Positions 23,783-30,747 of a stretch of DNA of 42,793 bases are shown in pieces. Under the pieces are notes generated by a model, which saw only the letters and a program-made list of their open reading frames with translations, had not been told where the DNA came from and searched no databases. Source of the stretch: Marinitoga hydrogenitolerans DSM 16785. GTDB taxonomy: Bacteria > Thermotogota > Thermotogae > Petrotogales > Petrotogaceae. Positions within the stretch are counted from its first letter, which is position 1, and every line of letters starts with the position of its first letter. The position numbers were made by a program, and so were the translations under genes. Location: contig NZ_FQUI01000005.1 of assembly GCF_900129175.1 (NCBI RefSeq), forward strand, positions 1 through 42,793. Reading direction: 5' to 3'.

Positions 23783-24520
23783 ATGCAACTTGCCACAGTT
23801 TTTAGCTGGTTTTGGCGAGACCGCCTGAATTGGGAACTTAGTGATTCTGAGATTGCTTTATTCTTTGCTATTTTGGCCGAAATTAACAGGACAAGAGGAA
23901 AGAATAACAATCTCTTGGAATCAAGGATCTCAATCGGGACTCCCAAGCTGGAATTATTGGCTGGCATATCACGAGCTGAAATATATAGAGCAAGAAATAG
24001 ATTAAAACAATATGGATTAATTAATTTTATTAGTGGAAAAGGAAAAAAAAATTATGCAACGTATTTTCTTGGTAATGAATTTAAAAAAGTGTCTCATATT
24101 GAGACAGTAACTGAGACGGTTTCTGGTACGGTTTCTGAGACACTTTCTGAGACACTTTCTGAGACACGTTATAAGAATATAGATATAGATAAAGATATAG
24201 ATATTATAAAAAAAGAAAAAAAATTTAAAAAAGAAAAAAAGAAATTTTTGGAGTTTGTGTTTTTAAAAGAAGAAGAATATGAAAAATTGGTAGAACGTTT
24301 TGGAAAAACTATAATTGACGAATATATTGAAAAATTAAATAATTATATTGGTAGTAAAGGCAAAAAATATAAAAGCCATTATCATACCATTTTAAATTGG
24401 TTAAAAAAAGATAACATTGATGAATTACCAAAATTGGTAAATGAAACTTCACTATTAAATGAAAATGATGGAGTTGAAAATTATGAAATTACAAAACCAG
24501 AACTTAGAAAATTTATTTAG
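23783..24520 (+). CDS. Phage replication initiator (lambda-O/DnaD-like), origin inside gene
   Basis: A 245-residue replisome organizer. Residues 1-95 form a winged-helix domain (LSDSEIALFFAILAEINRTR, IGTPKLELLAGISRAEIYRA, RNRLKQYGLI), the DNA-binding part. A low-complexity linker with ETVT/ETVS/ETLS repeats (107-129) and a Lys/Asp-rich segment follows. The C-terminal domain (about 155-225) should contact the helicase. Six 12-bp iterons encode the linker repeats, followed by a very AT-rich stretch, the layout of lambda ori inside gene O. The DnaB gene overlaps its end by 38 bases. The ATG at 23783 follows AGAGGTGG. Confidence 0.85.
   Translation: MQLATVFSWFWRDRLNWELSDSEIALFFAILAEINRTRGKNNNLLESRISIGTPKLELLAGISRAEIYRARNRLKQYGLINFISGKGKKNYATYFLGNEFKKVSHIETVTETVSGTVSETLSETLSETRYKNIDIDKDIDIIKKEKKFKKEKKKFLEFVFLKEEEYEKLVERFGKTIIDEYIEKLNNYIGSKGKKYKSHYHTILNWLKKDNIDELPKLVNETSLLNENDGVENYEITKPELRKFI
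24090..24250 (+). other. Candidate phage replication origin (iterons + AT-rich unwinding region)
   Basis: Six 12-bp units at 24101-24172 follow GAGACRSTTTCT: two exact copies, the others diverged. The first is part of a 17-bp inverted repeat TGTCTCA-TAT-TGAGACA (24090-24106). A run of ~80 nearly pure A/T bases follows (24167-24250). The position inside the initiator gene matches lambda ori. Confidence 0.65.
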
Positions 24521-25892
24521 TACAGAAGCAGAAAAAGGAATTATAGGAGCTATATTTTTAGAACCAGAAATTTTTGATGATGTAATAGAGAAGATCACAC
24601 ACAAAGATTTTTTTCATCCACAACATATAGAAATTTTTAAAACTTTTGAGGTGTTATATGACTATGGGATGCCTTTAGATACTATAACAGTTATGGATCA
24701 ACTAAAAAAAAGAAAAATATTTGAAAAAGTGGGTGGAGAAAATTATATTATAGAACTCGCTAGTTATGTTCCAAACTTAATTTCAACAAATCATTACATA
24801 AAAATTATAAAAGAATTTTCAGAAAAACGTAAGTTATTAAATTTATCAAAAAAAATAATTGAAATGGTGGCAGACAATAGCATTGAAATTGGAAAAGTAA
24901 AAGATTATGTTGAGAAAGTAATAATTGATACTGAAGATGTTGGAAAAATATTGAGATTTGATGAGGTACTTCCTCAAATTTTATCAGAGTTAAATGAAAC
25001 AAGAAATCTTAGGAAACAAGGAAAATCTAATATAGAGATAACTACAGGGTTCAAAAATTTAGATAATATGCTTAATGGGTTGCACAAAGGTGAATTAACA
25101 ATAATTGCAGCTAGACCTGCTATGGGAAAAACTGCATTTGTATTAAATATGATTGAAAATCAAATAAAAAAAGATATTTCAGTAATTTTCTTTTCATTAG
25201 AAATGAGTAAAGATCCATTAGTAAAAAGAACTATTTCTAGTCTTTCTGGAATAGATTCTCAGAAAATAAGAGAAGGAAAAATAACTGATAAAGAGTGGGA
25301 AAGAATATTATATTATACACAAAACATATTGAACAAAGATTTTTATATTGACGATACCCCAAATTTGACACCAAGGTTATTAAGAAGCCATGCAAGAAAA
25401 GCAAAAAGAAAATACGACATTGAAGTATTATATGTAGATTATTTGCAATTAATAAATTCAAATAGTAAATATTTCAATAAAGCAGTAGAAGTTGGTGAAA
25501 TTTCTAGAGCTTTAAAGCTTATTGCGAGAGAGTTAAATATTGCAGTAGTGGCTTTAGCTCAATTATCAAGAGCAGTTGAACAAAGGGACAACAAGAGACC
25601 ACAATTAGCTGATTTACGTGATTCTGGAGCAATAGAACAAGATGCAGATAATGTTTTGTTTTTATACAGGGATAATTATTATAAAATGCAAGAATTAGCA
25701 AAGAAAAAAGAAAAAGCAAAAACTGAAGAAGAAAAATTGAGATATGAAAATGAAATTAGTGCTTTACAAAATCCACATGAAGTTGAAATTTTAATAGCAA
25801 AACAAAGGAATGGTCCCGTTGGAGTAAAAAAAGTGATGTTTGATCCGAAAATTACAAAATTTTATGAAATTCTTAGGGAGGAAGAGATATGA
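24483..25892 (+). CDS. dnaB: Replicative DNA helicase, DnaB family
   Basis: A 469-residue hexameric helicase for phage DNA replication. The N-terminal DnaB domain is at 8-110, a linker follows, and the RecA-like domain starts near 182. Walker A is ARPAMGKT (210-217), Walker B is in VLYVDYLQLI, and the QDADNVLFLYR and IAKQRNGPVG motifs are typical. The ATG at 24483 is preferred because a GGAG lies before it; in-frame ATGs up to 24459 are alternatives. It overlaps the initiator gene upstream and a small gene downstream. No phage primase is visible, so the host primase is probably used. Confidence 0.93.
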   Translation: MKLQNQNLENLFSTEAEKGIIGAIFLEPEIFDDVIEKITHKDFFHPQHIEIFKTFEVLYDYGMPLDTITVMDQLKKRKIFEKVGGENYIIELASYVPNLISTNHYIKIIKEFSEKRKLLNLSKKIIEMVADNSIEIGKVKDYVEKVIIDTEDVGKILRFDEVLPQILSELNETRNLRKQGKSNIEITTGFKNLDNMLNGLHKGELTIIAARPAMGKTAFVLNMIENQIKKDISVIFFSLEMSKDPLVKRTISSLSGIDSQKIREGKITDKEWERILYYTQNILNKDFYIDDTPNLTPRLLRSHARKAKRKYDIEVLYVDYLQLINSNSKYFNKAVEVGEISRALKLIARELNIAVVALAQLSRAVEQRDNKRPQLADLRDSGAIEQDADNVLFLYRDNYYKMQELAKKKEKAKTEEEKLRYENEISALQNPHEVEILIAKQRNGPVGVKKVMFDPKITKFYEILREEEI

Positions 25893-26050
25893 GGTTTAAA
25901 AAACATATAGATATTTCAGAAAAGGAAAAGAAAATAAAAAAACTTAGGGAACAACTTGATGTAGTGAATGATAAAAATAAAAAGAAAGAGATAATGAAAG
26001 AAATATTTAATATTTTAAGTACCTTAAAAAACAAAGATACGGAGGGATGA
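25889..26050 (+). CDS. 53-aa coiled-coil protein
   Basis: The ATG overlaps the DnaB TGA (ATGA) and follows TTAGGGAGGAAGAG. The product is highly charged and helical (SEKEKKIKKLREQLDVVNDK, KEIMKEIFNIL). It lies between helicase and SSB and is translationally coupled to the helicase. No family recognised. Confidence 0.65.
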   Translation: MRFKKHIDISEKEKKIKKLREQLDVVNDKNKKKEIMKEIFNILSTLKNKDTEG

Positions 26051-26054
26051 ATAT

Positions 26055-26480
26055 ATGAGTTATTCATTTAATAGAGTTATTTTAGTAGGAAGGCTTACGC
26101 GTGATCCTGAGATTAGAATGACTACAACAGGTGAAAAAATCGCCAATTTTGATATTGCTGTAGATAGAGGTTATGGGGATAACAAGACTGTTGATTTTAT
26201 AAAAATTGTCGCTTTTAATAAAAGAGCTGAATTTACCGAGAATTACTTGAAAAAAGGATTATTGATTCTTGTTGAAGGTTCTTTGAGAATAAATAAATGG
26301 AAAGATAACAATGGAAATAACAGAGAAAGAGCTGAAATATGGGCTAATACATTACAATTCATGGAATCAAAGAAACAACAAAATGTTGAGATAATTGAAC
26401 CTGAAGAACCTTTTGGAAATATAGATGAAAAGGTTGATTTAAATTCAGATGATATACCACAATTTTATCCAATTGATTGA
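26055..26480 (+). CDS. ssb: Single-stranded DNA-binding protein
   Basis: A 141-residue SSB with a complete OB-fold (FNRVILVGRLTRDPEIRMTT, NFDIAVDRGYG, FIKIVAFNKRAEF, GLLILVEGSLRINKW). The acidic C-terminal tail ends DDIPQFYPID, a modified form of the usual DDDIPF tip used to recruit partner proteins. Starts after ACGGAGGG. Belongs to the replication operon. Confidence 0.94.
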   Translation: MSYSFNRVILVGRLTRDPEIRMTTTGEKIANFDIAVDRGYGDNKTVDFIKIVAFNKRAEFTENYLKKGLLILVEGSLRINKWKDNNGNNRERAEIWANTLQFMESKKQQNVEIIEPEEPFGNIDEKVDLNSDDIPQFYPID

Positions 26481-26491
26481 GGAGGGAGATA

Positions 26492-26911
26492 ATGATTAGA
26501 TTTTATTACGAAAATAATGCTGTTAAGCCATATAAGAAACATTGGAGTGATGGAGGTTATGATATTCGTTCGAAAATAGATGTAGAAGTGAAACCGATGG
26601 AAAAAGTCGTAATACCTACAGGATTAACAATGGAAATTCCATATAAACACGTAGGAATTATCAAAGAACGTTCTTCTTTTGCATTAAAGGGAATAGTGGT
26701 TATTGGTGGTGTAATTGATTCAGAATATCGGGGAGAAGTTAAAGTAATAATGCTTAATTTAGGCGAAGAAACATTGCAAATAAAAGCCGGAGATAGAATA
26801 GCTCAAATTTTAGTTGTTTCTATTGCTTTGACTGCAGAGTTATTACTTGGTAAAGCTGAAGTAGATACCAAAAGAGGTGCAAAAGGATTTGGTTCAACGG
26901 GGGTGAGATAA
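26492..26911 (+). CDS. dut: dUTP diphosphatase
   Basis: A 139-residue trimeric dUTPase that hydrolyses dUTP to dUMP and keeps uracil out of phage DNA. All five motifs are visible: SDGGYDIRS (19-27), KERSSFALKG (58-67), GGVIDSEYRGE with Asp76 (72-82), KAGDRIAQILV, and the C-terminal RGAKGFGSTG that closes over the substrate. The ATG at 26492 follows GAGGAGGGAG. Confidence 0.94.
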   Translation: MIRFYYENNAVKPYKKHWSDGGYDIRSKIDVEVKPMEKVVIPTGLTMEIPYKHVGIIKERSSFALKGIVVIGGVIDSEYRGEVKVIMLNLGEETLQIKAGDRIAQILVVSIALTAELLLGKAEVDTKRGAKGFGSTGVR

Positions 26912-27186
26912 TGGGAAGTGTTAGATCAGACGGAGCTTCTCAATATTTATCAAGTGCATTTGAAAGATTTGGACCACAATTGTATGAAACAATGCCATCT
27001 AGATTAGATATGCAGTATGAACAAATTTTGATCTCTTTAATGGATAGATTCACAAGAATTATATTAAAAAAAATAGGTGATGAATATGTTTTACATATTT
27101 ATAAGGGGAATAAAATTCAACATGAAGTGAGAAATGAAAGTTTTGATAGATTGATGTTTGATGCTGCAAGATATATGGGGGTGTGA
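26911..27186 (+). CDS. Unknown 91-aa early protein
   Basis: The ATG overlaps the dut stop (TAATG). The 91-residue product is helical in its first half and strand-forming later (EYVLHIYKGNKIQHEVRNES). No family recognised. Co-transcribed with the nucleotide and recombination genes. Confidence 0.65.
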   Translation: MGSVRSDGASQYLSSAFERFGPQLYETMPSRLDMQYEQILISLMDRFTRIILKKIGDEYVLHIYKGNKIQHEVRNESFDRLMFDAARYMGV

Positions 27187-27189
27187 AAA

Positions 27190-27435
27190 ATGTTTGAATT
27201 TTTACTTACTTTTATTGTGGGAGTTTTTGCTGGTTTTTTAATATTATCGTTACTTACAATTTCAGCAAGAAATGAACTTGAGGATGATATTTTGAGATTG
27301 AATTTTAAGTTATCTGAACAATTTTCTTTGAATGAAAGATTGAAGAAGAGAGTAAAAGAATTATCAAACGAAAACGCTAAATTATTTTCAGAAAATATGC
27401 GATTAAGAAGGGGTAAAATTGAAGCTAAAAATTGA
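27190..27435 (+). CDS. Small membrane-anchored coiled-coil protein
   Basis: An 81-residue protein with one transmembrane helix at about 4-24 (LLTFIVGVFAGFLILSLL) and a long coiled coil (29-75). It resembles Rz-like or scaffold-like membrane proteins only in general shape. Its end overlaps the RusA gene by 17 bases. Function unknown. Confidence 0.65.
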   Translation: MFEFLLTFIVGVFAGFLILSLLTISARNELEDDILRLNFKLSEQFSLNERLKKRVKELSNENAKLFSENMRLRRGKIEAKN

Positions 27436-27784
27436 ATTGGATTGTATTCCACCATCAACAAATCATGCATATAAAAAAAGAGGAAATGGATATGGGATGT
27501 ATATGACAAGAACAGCGAAAGAATTCAAGGAATATGCAGCTTATAAAGCTTTAAAGATTGTAAGAAAGTATAAAGTTACTCCATTTCCAAACGATAAGAA
27601 ATTTTATAAATTACATTTTGAATTCCATTTTAAAAATCGCAGGCATCCAGATCCAAATAATTTGTTGAAAATATTAATTGATAGTCTTGAAGGTATTGTG
27701 TTTGAGAATGATCGAAACATAGATATATCAACAACATCTAAAATAACAGGCAAAGAAAAAACAATAATAGTTTGGGAACGATAG
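27419..27784 (+). CDS. rusA: RusA-family Holliday junction resolvase
   Basis: A 121-residue endonuclease that cuts four-way junctions formed in phage recombination, likely together with the RecT-type protein. The family motif HPDPNNLLKILIDSLEG with the later FENDRNI supplies the acidic residues (Asp78, Asp88, Asp98). The start is TTG at 27419 after AAGGGG. Confidence 0.9.
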   Translation: MKLKIELDCIPPSTNHAYKKRGNGYGMYMTRTAKEFKEYAAYKALKIVRKYKVTPFPNDKKFYKLHFEFHFKNRRHPDPNNLLKILIDSLEGIVFENDRNIDISTTSKITGKEKTIIVWER

Positions 27785-27794
27785 GAGGGAAATT

Positions 27795-28025
27795 ATGAAA
27801 AAATATAGTTTTTTTAATTCACGACATTTAAAACAAATTTATGTTGAAGATTTAAAAGACGGGATTGGATTATTAACGGTATTAAACTCTAAAAATCCAA
27901 TCCTCACGGATGAAAATAATAATTTAATACAACTTTCAAATATCCACGATGTAATTATACATGTAGAATTTAAGGCTGATACAAAAATTTTGAAGGAAGG
28001 TAAAAAGAAACCTGCAGTTATATAA
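27795..28025 (+). CDS. Unknown 76-aa early protein
   Basis: A 76-residue beta-rich protein (KQIYVEDLKDGIGLLTVLN, DVIIHVEFKADTKIL). Starts after AGGAGGG, 10 bases after rusA. No family recognised. Confidence 0.6.
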   Translation: MKKYSFFNSRHLKQIYVEDLKDGIGLLTVLNSKNPILTDENNNLIQLSNIHDVIIHVEFKADTKILKEGKKKPAVI

Positions 28026-28039
28026 GGACGTGATAATTA

Positions 28040-28522
28040 ATGTATGAAGTTGTTTCCTTTTTTGCTAGATTAAGAATAGATAAAGAAACTATAATAGATT
28101 TACTCCAAAAATATAAAAAATCATTGCAAATATTAATGGAAAGGCGAATACATTTATATATAGACGAAGATGGAGAAATACATGTTGAAGGGGCTTTTAA
28201 AAATGATGAATATCAAAAAGTAAAAACATTTACAGCATTAAAAGTAAAAGATTTTAATACTTTAATTATGGACGGTATTCCAAAAGATATAGTCAATTCT
28301 ATAGTAATTTTAAAATTGATTGATGAATGGATGAGTATTTTAACCACTAAAGAAAAAATAGCGCTATTCCATGCTTATATCAATCATGATTTTGAAAAAG
28401 ATGGAAAAAGGTATAAAACACTAAGTATTAGAGAAATTTCTAAAAAAATGAATTTACCTAAAAGCACAGTTTATGATTTAATACGAAAAAGCTTAATGAA
28501 AATTTTACAATACAATATATAG
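28040..28522 (+). CDS. ArpU/sigma-region-4-like late-gene regulator
   Basis: A 160-residue protein. The C-terminal part (about 100-158) is a sigma-70 region-4 type helix-turn-helix (LTTKEKIALFHAYINHDF, then LSIREISKKMNLPKSTVYDL, IRKSLMKIL). The N-terminal half is not recognised. It is the last gene before the non-coding island and the terminase genes. This is the place of ArpU/RinA-type activators that switch on late genes in phages of Gram-positive bacteria. Confidence 0.82.
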   Translation: MYEVVSFFARLRIDKETIIDLLQKYKKSLQILMERRIHLYIDEDGEIHVEGAFKNDEYQKVKTFTALKVKDFNTLIMDGIPKDIVNSIVILKLIDEWMSILTTKEKIALFHAYINHDFEKDGKRYKTLSIREISKKMNLPKSTVYDLIRKSLMKILQYNI

Positions 28523-28529
28523 TATATTT

Positions 28530-28559
28530 TTGACTTTCTCGGACAGAATATGGTATAAT
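28530..28559 (+). promoter_or_regulatory. Strong promoter after the late regulator gene
   Basis: TTGACT (28530-28535) and TATAAT (28554-28559) at 18-bp spacing. Transcription would start near 28566. A terminator lies only about 25 bases downstream, so output probably depends on readthrough. Confidence 0.75.
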
Positions 28560-28587
28560 TTGTTATGATGGGATACTATACTTACGG

Positions 28588-28612
28588 GGAGCCTTAACAG
28601 GCTCCTTTTTTT
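28588..28612 (+). terminator. Early terminator directly after the promoter
   Basis: GGAGCCT-TAAC-AGGCTCC followed by seven T. A transcript from the promoter at 28530 would be only about 45 bases long if it stops here. Confidence 0.85.
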
Positions 28613-28618
28613 ATTATT

Positions 28619-28654
28619 TCGACAAACATCGACAATTTTCGACAGACTTCGGCA
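28619..28654 (+). repeat. TCGACA repeats at 10-bp phase
   Basis: TCGACA occurs at 28619, 28629 and 28639, with TCGGCA at 28649, all exactly 10 bp apart and thus on one face of the helix. They lie just before the tRNA gene. They may be binding sites for the small terminase subunit or a regulator. Confidence 0.6.
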
Positions 28655-28669
28655 CTATAATAATTGCGA

Positions 28670-28744
28670 CAGGATATGGTGTTAATGGTAGCATTCCACA
28701 CTTGGGATGTGGAGGTGCAGGTTCGAATCCTGCTATCCTGACCA
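28670..28744 (+). tRNA. tRNA-Pro (anticodon UGG)
   Basis: A complete cloverleaf: acceptor CAGGATA/TATCCTG, D arm GTGT/GCAT, anticodon stem CCACA/TGTGG with loop CTTGGGA (TGG at 28703-28705), T arm GCAGG/CCTGC with TTCGAAT, discriminator A and encoded CCA (28742-28744). It reads CCA proline codons, frequent in AT-rich phage genes. It lies between early and late genes, not at an attachment site. Confidence 0.93.
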
Positions 28745-28786
28745 TTATCCCTCCTTGAAATAAATACCGGCACAATCCGGCATTTT

Positions 28787-28866
28787 ACCGGCATTCCTGC
28801 TTTAAAGAGACGGTGCTATTTAAATGTGCTGATCTCTTTAAGGTGTTAGTGAGTGCCGGTTTTTTT
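28787..28866 (+). ncRNA. Candidate structured RNA/leader ending in a terminator-like T-run
   Basis: ACCGGCA (28787-28793) pairs with TGCCGGT (28854-28860), followed by T-rich 28861-28866. Inside, TTAAAGAGA (28802-28810) pairs with TCTCTTTAA (28833-28841) around a loop with GTGCT-ATTTAAAT-GTGCT. The nested stems look like a folded RNA or a large terminator; as DNA they could mark a cos/pac site. Confidence 0.45.
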
Positions 28867-28880
28867 ATACTAATCAGAAT

Positions 28881-28902
28881 TATACTAATTTAAATTAGTA
28901 TA
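28881..28902. promoter_or_regulatory. 22-bp perfect palindrome upstream of terS
   Basis: TATACTAATTT/AAATTAGTATA is a perfect inverted repeat, flanked by AATCA and TGATT arms and an extra ATACTAAT copy at 28867. It is a probable protein-binding site controlling the terminase operon or used in packaging. Confidence 0.55.
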
Positions 28903-28948
28903 TTGATTATTTTTATTTTAAATGAGGAGATGAGAGAGGTGAGGTGAG

Positions 28949-29410
28949 ATGACTAAATATACAGATGAAGATAAAATGAAAGCAATTGTAGAATTGGAAA
29001 ATAATATAAATCATCAAACAGGAAATCCAAATTGGACAAAAGTATCGAAAAAACTAAACATTTCAAGAAAAACATTACAAAAATGGTGGAAAGAAAAGAA
29101 TAAAGAAGATACTGAACACATACGCACACTTAAAAAAGAAGAGTTTATAAAAAAAGCTTGGGATAATATATTCTATGGTTTAGGATTGTTAAAAGAGAAA
29201 GCAGAAAAAGCAAATTACAAAGATTTAATTGTAGGGATGGCAACTTTAATAGATAAGATTCAATTGCTTCAAGGACAACCTACAGAAATTACTAAAAACG
29301 AAAACAATAATACAGAATTAATAGAAATAGATCCAGAAATGCTATCTCCAGAGGCGGTGAGTAAAATTGCCGAAAAAATATTACATAAACAAAAACAAGA
29401 TTCTGAGTAG
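28949..29410 (+). CDS. Terminase small subunit
   Basis: A 153-residue protein with an N-terminal helix-turn-helix (about 5-50: GNPNWTKVSKKLNISRKTLQ, KWWKEK) and a helical oligomerization part. It recognises viral DNA for packaging and works with TerL, whose gene overlaps its end. The place, size and HTH support the call. The ATG follows GAGAGGTGAGGTGAG. Confidence 0.82.
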   Translation: MTKYTDEDKMKAIVELENNINHQTGNPNWTKVSKKLNISRKTLQKWWKEKNKEDTEHIRTLKKEEFIKKAWDNIFYGLGLLKEKAEKANYKDLIVGMATLIDKIQLLQGQPTEITKNENNNTELIEIDPEMLSPEAVSKIAEKILHKQKQDSE

Positions 29411-30743
29411 ATATTTTAAAAATAATTTTTATGCTTTTTTAAAATATGATGGTTCTGGATATTGGAAAGATGGAAAGCATTTAATATTTTTAGCAAAGAA
29501 ATTAGAAGAAGTTGCACAAGGTAAAATAAAAAAACTTATGGTATTCATGCCGCCAAGACACGGAAAGTCTGAATTAATATCAAAGAAATTTCCCGCATGG
29601 TTTTTAGGAAAATATCCAAATAAAGAGATAATTATAACTGCATATAGTGCTGAACTTGCATATGATTTTTCAAGAATTGCAAGAGAAACAATGAGAAGGC
29701 ACGAGAGTCTGTTTGATGTAAAACTAGATAAAAGAACTCAAGCTGTGCAACACTGGGGAATAGAAAATACTCGTGGTGGATTAATGGCTGCAGGGGTGGG
29801 AGGACCCATAACAGGAAGAGGGTTTCATATTGGAATTATAGATGATCCAATAAAAAACAGAGAAGAAGCGAATAGTGAAACTATTAGAAATAAAATATGG
29901 GATTGGTATAGATCAACTTTTAGGACAAGGGCTTATCCTAATTCATCTATAATATTAGTTTTAACTCGATGGCATGAAAATGATTTAGCAGGAAGATTGT
30001 TAGCAGAACAAAAAGAAGAGTGGGACATAATAGAATTACCAGCTATTGCAGAAGAAAATGACATATTGGGTAGAAAAAAGGGAGAACCGCTTTGGCCAGA
30101 AAGATATTCGTATGAAGAATTAATGCGAATAAAGAAAGATATAGGGACATACGAATGGCTCTCATTATATCAACAACATCCTACAGCTTTAGACGGAAAT
30201 ATATTTAAAAAAGAATGGTTGCAATATGTAGATAATTATCCAAAAGGATTAAGAATATATCAAACTGTTGATTTGGCTATTTCTAAAAAAGAAAATTCAG
30301 ATTATTCTGTTATTTTAACTTTTGGTATCGACAAAAATAAGAATGTATTTATTTTAGATTTATATGTTGATCATATTGATTTTCCGCAACAAATAGAACA
30401 AATACAGTTTTACTATAACAAATGGAAACCATTAAGAATAGGGATTGAGTCGATTCAATATCAAGCTGCATTAACACAGTATTTTAAAGCAAAAACTGTA
30501 ATCCCTGTTAAATCTTTAAAACCGGTAACAGATAAAGTTACACGCGCAATGAGAATAACACCGCATTTTGAAAATAATAAAGTTTTTATTTTAAGGCATT
30601 TGAATAAATTATCATTGCTTGAAGAACAATTAATAAGTTTTCCAAATGGAAAACATGATGATATTGTAGATACCATTGCATATATTTTTGAATTTTTAAA
30701 TGTTGGAGGAATTGTTAAAACAGGAAAATATGATTTGAGGTGA
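29367..30743 (+). CDS. Terminase large subunit
   Basis: A 458-residue packaging motor. The ATPase part has Walker A MPPRHGKSE (61-69) and Walker B IGIIDD (155-160). The RNase H-like nuclease has Asp302 (QTVDLAISK), Glu361 (IGIESIQ) and the DDIVD acidic group at 431-435. The type, with VDLAIS and KHDDIVDTIAYIFEF, is that of phages with Mu-like heads. The start is TTG at 29367, after GGCGGTGAG inside terS; no better start lies close. Confidence 0.95.
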   Translation: MPKKYYINKNKILSRYFKNNFYAFLKYDGSGYWKDGKHLIFLAKKLEEVAQGKIKKLMVFMPPRHGKSELISKKFPAWFLGKYPNKEIIITAYSAELAYDFSRIARETMRRHESLFDVKLDKRTQAVQHWGIENTRGGLMAAGVGGPITGRGFHIGIIDDPIKNREEANSETIRNKIWDWYRSTFRTRAYPNSSIILVLTRWHENDLAGRLLAEQKEEWDIIELPAIAEENDILGRKKGEPLWPERYSYEELMRIKKDIGTYEWLSLYQQHPTALDGNIFKKEWLQYVDNYPKGLRIYQTVDLAISKKENSDYSVILTFGIDKNKNVFILDLYVDHIDFPQQIEQIQFYYNKWKPLRIGIESIQYQAALTQYFKAKTVIPVKSLKPVTDKVTRAMRITPHFENNKVFILRHLNKLSLLEEQLISFPNGKHDDIVDTIAYIFEFLNVGGIVKTGKYDLR

Positions 30744-30747
30744 TAGA

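Larger units (their letters stand above)
28523..28948 (+). other. 425-bp non-coding island between early and late genes
   Basis: In order it holds: a consensus-like promoter (28530-28559), a terminator 29 bases after it (28588-28612), TCGACA at 10-bp phase (28619-28654), tRNA-Pro (28670-28744), three CCGGCA motifs (28767, 28777, 28788), a long two-stem fold ending in a T-run (28787-28866), and a 22-bp palindrome (28881-28902). It is the natural place for late-gene control and for terminase recognition. Confidence 0.7.

Noticed and set aside
24101-24172. CRISPR array
   Set aside because: The units are contiguous 12-mers without spacers, lie in a coding frame, and no cas genes are present.
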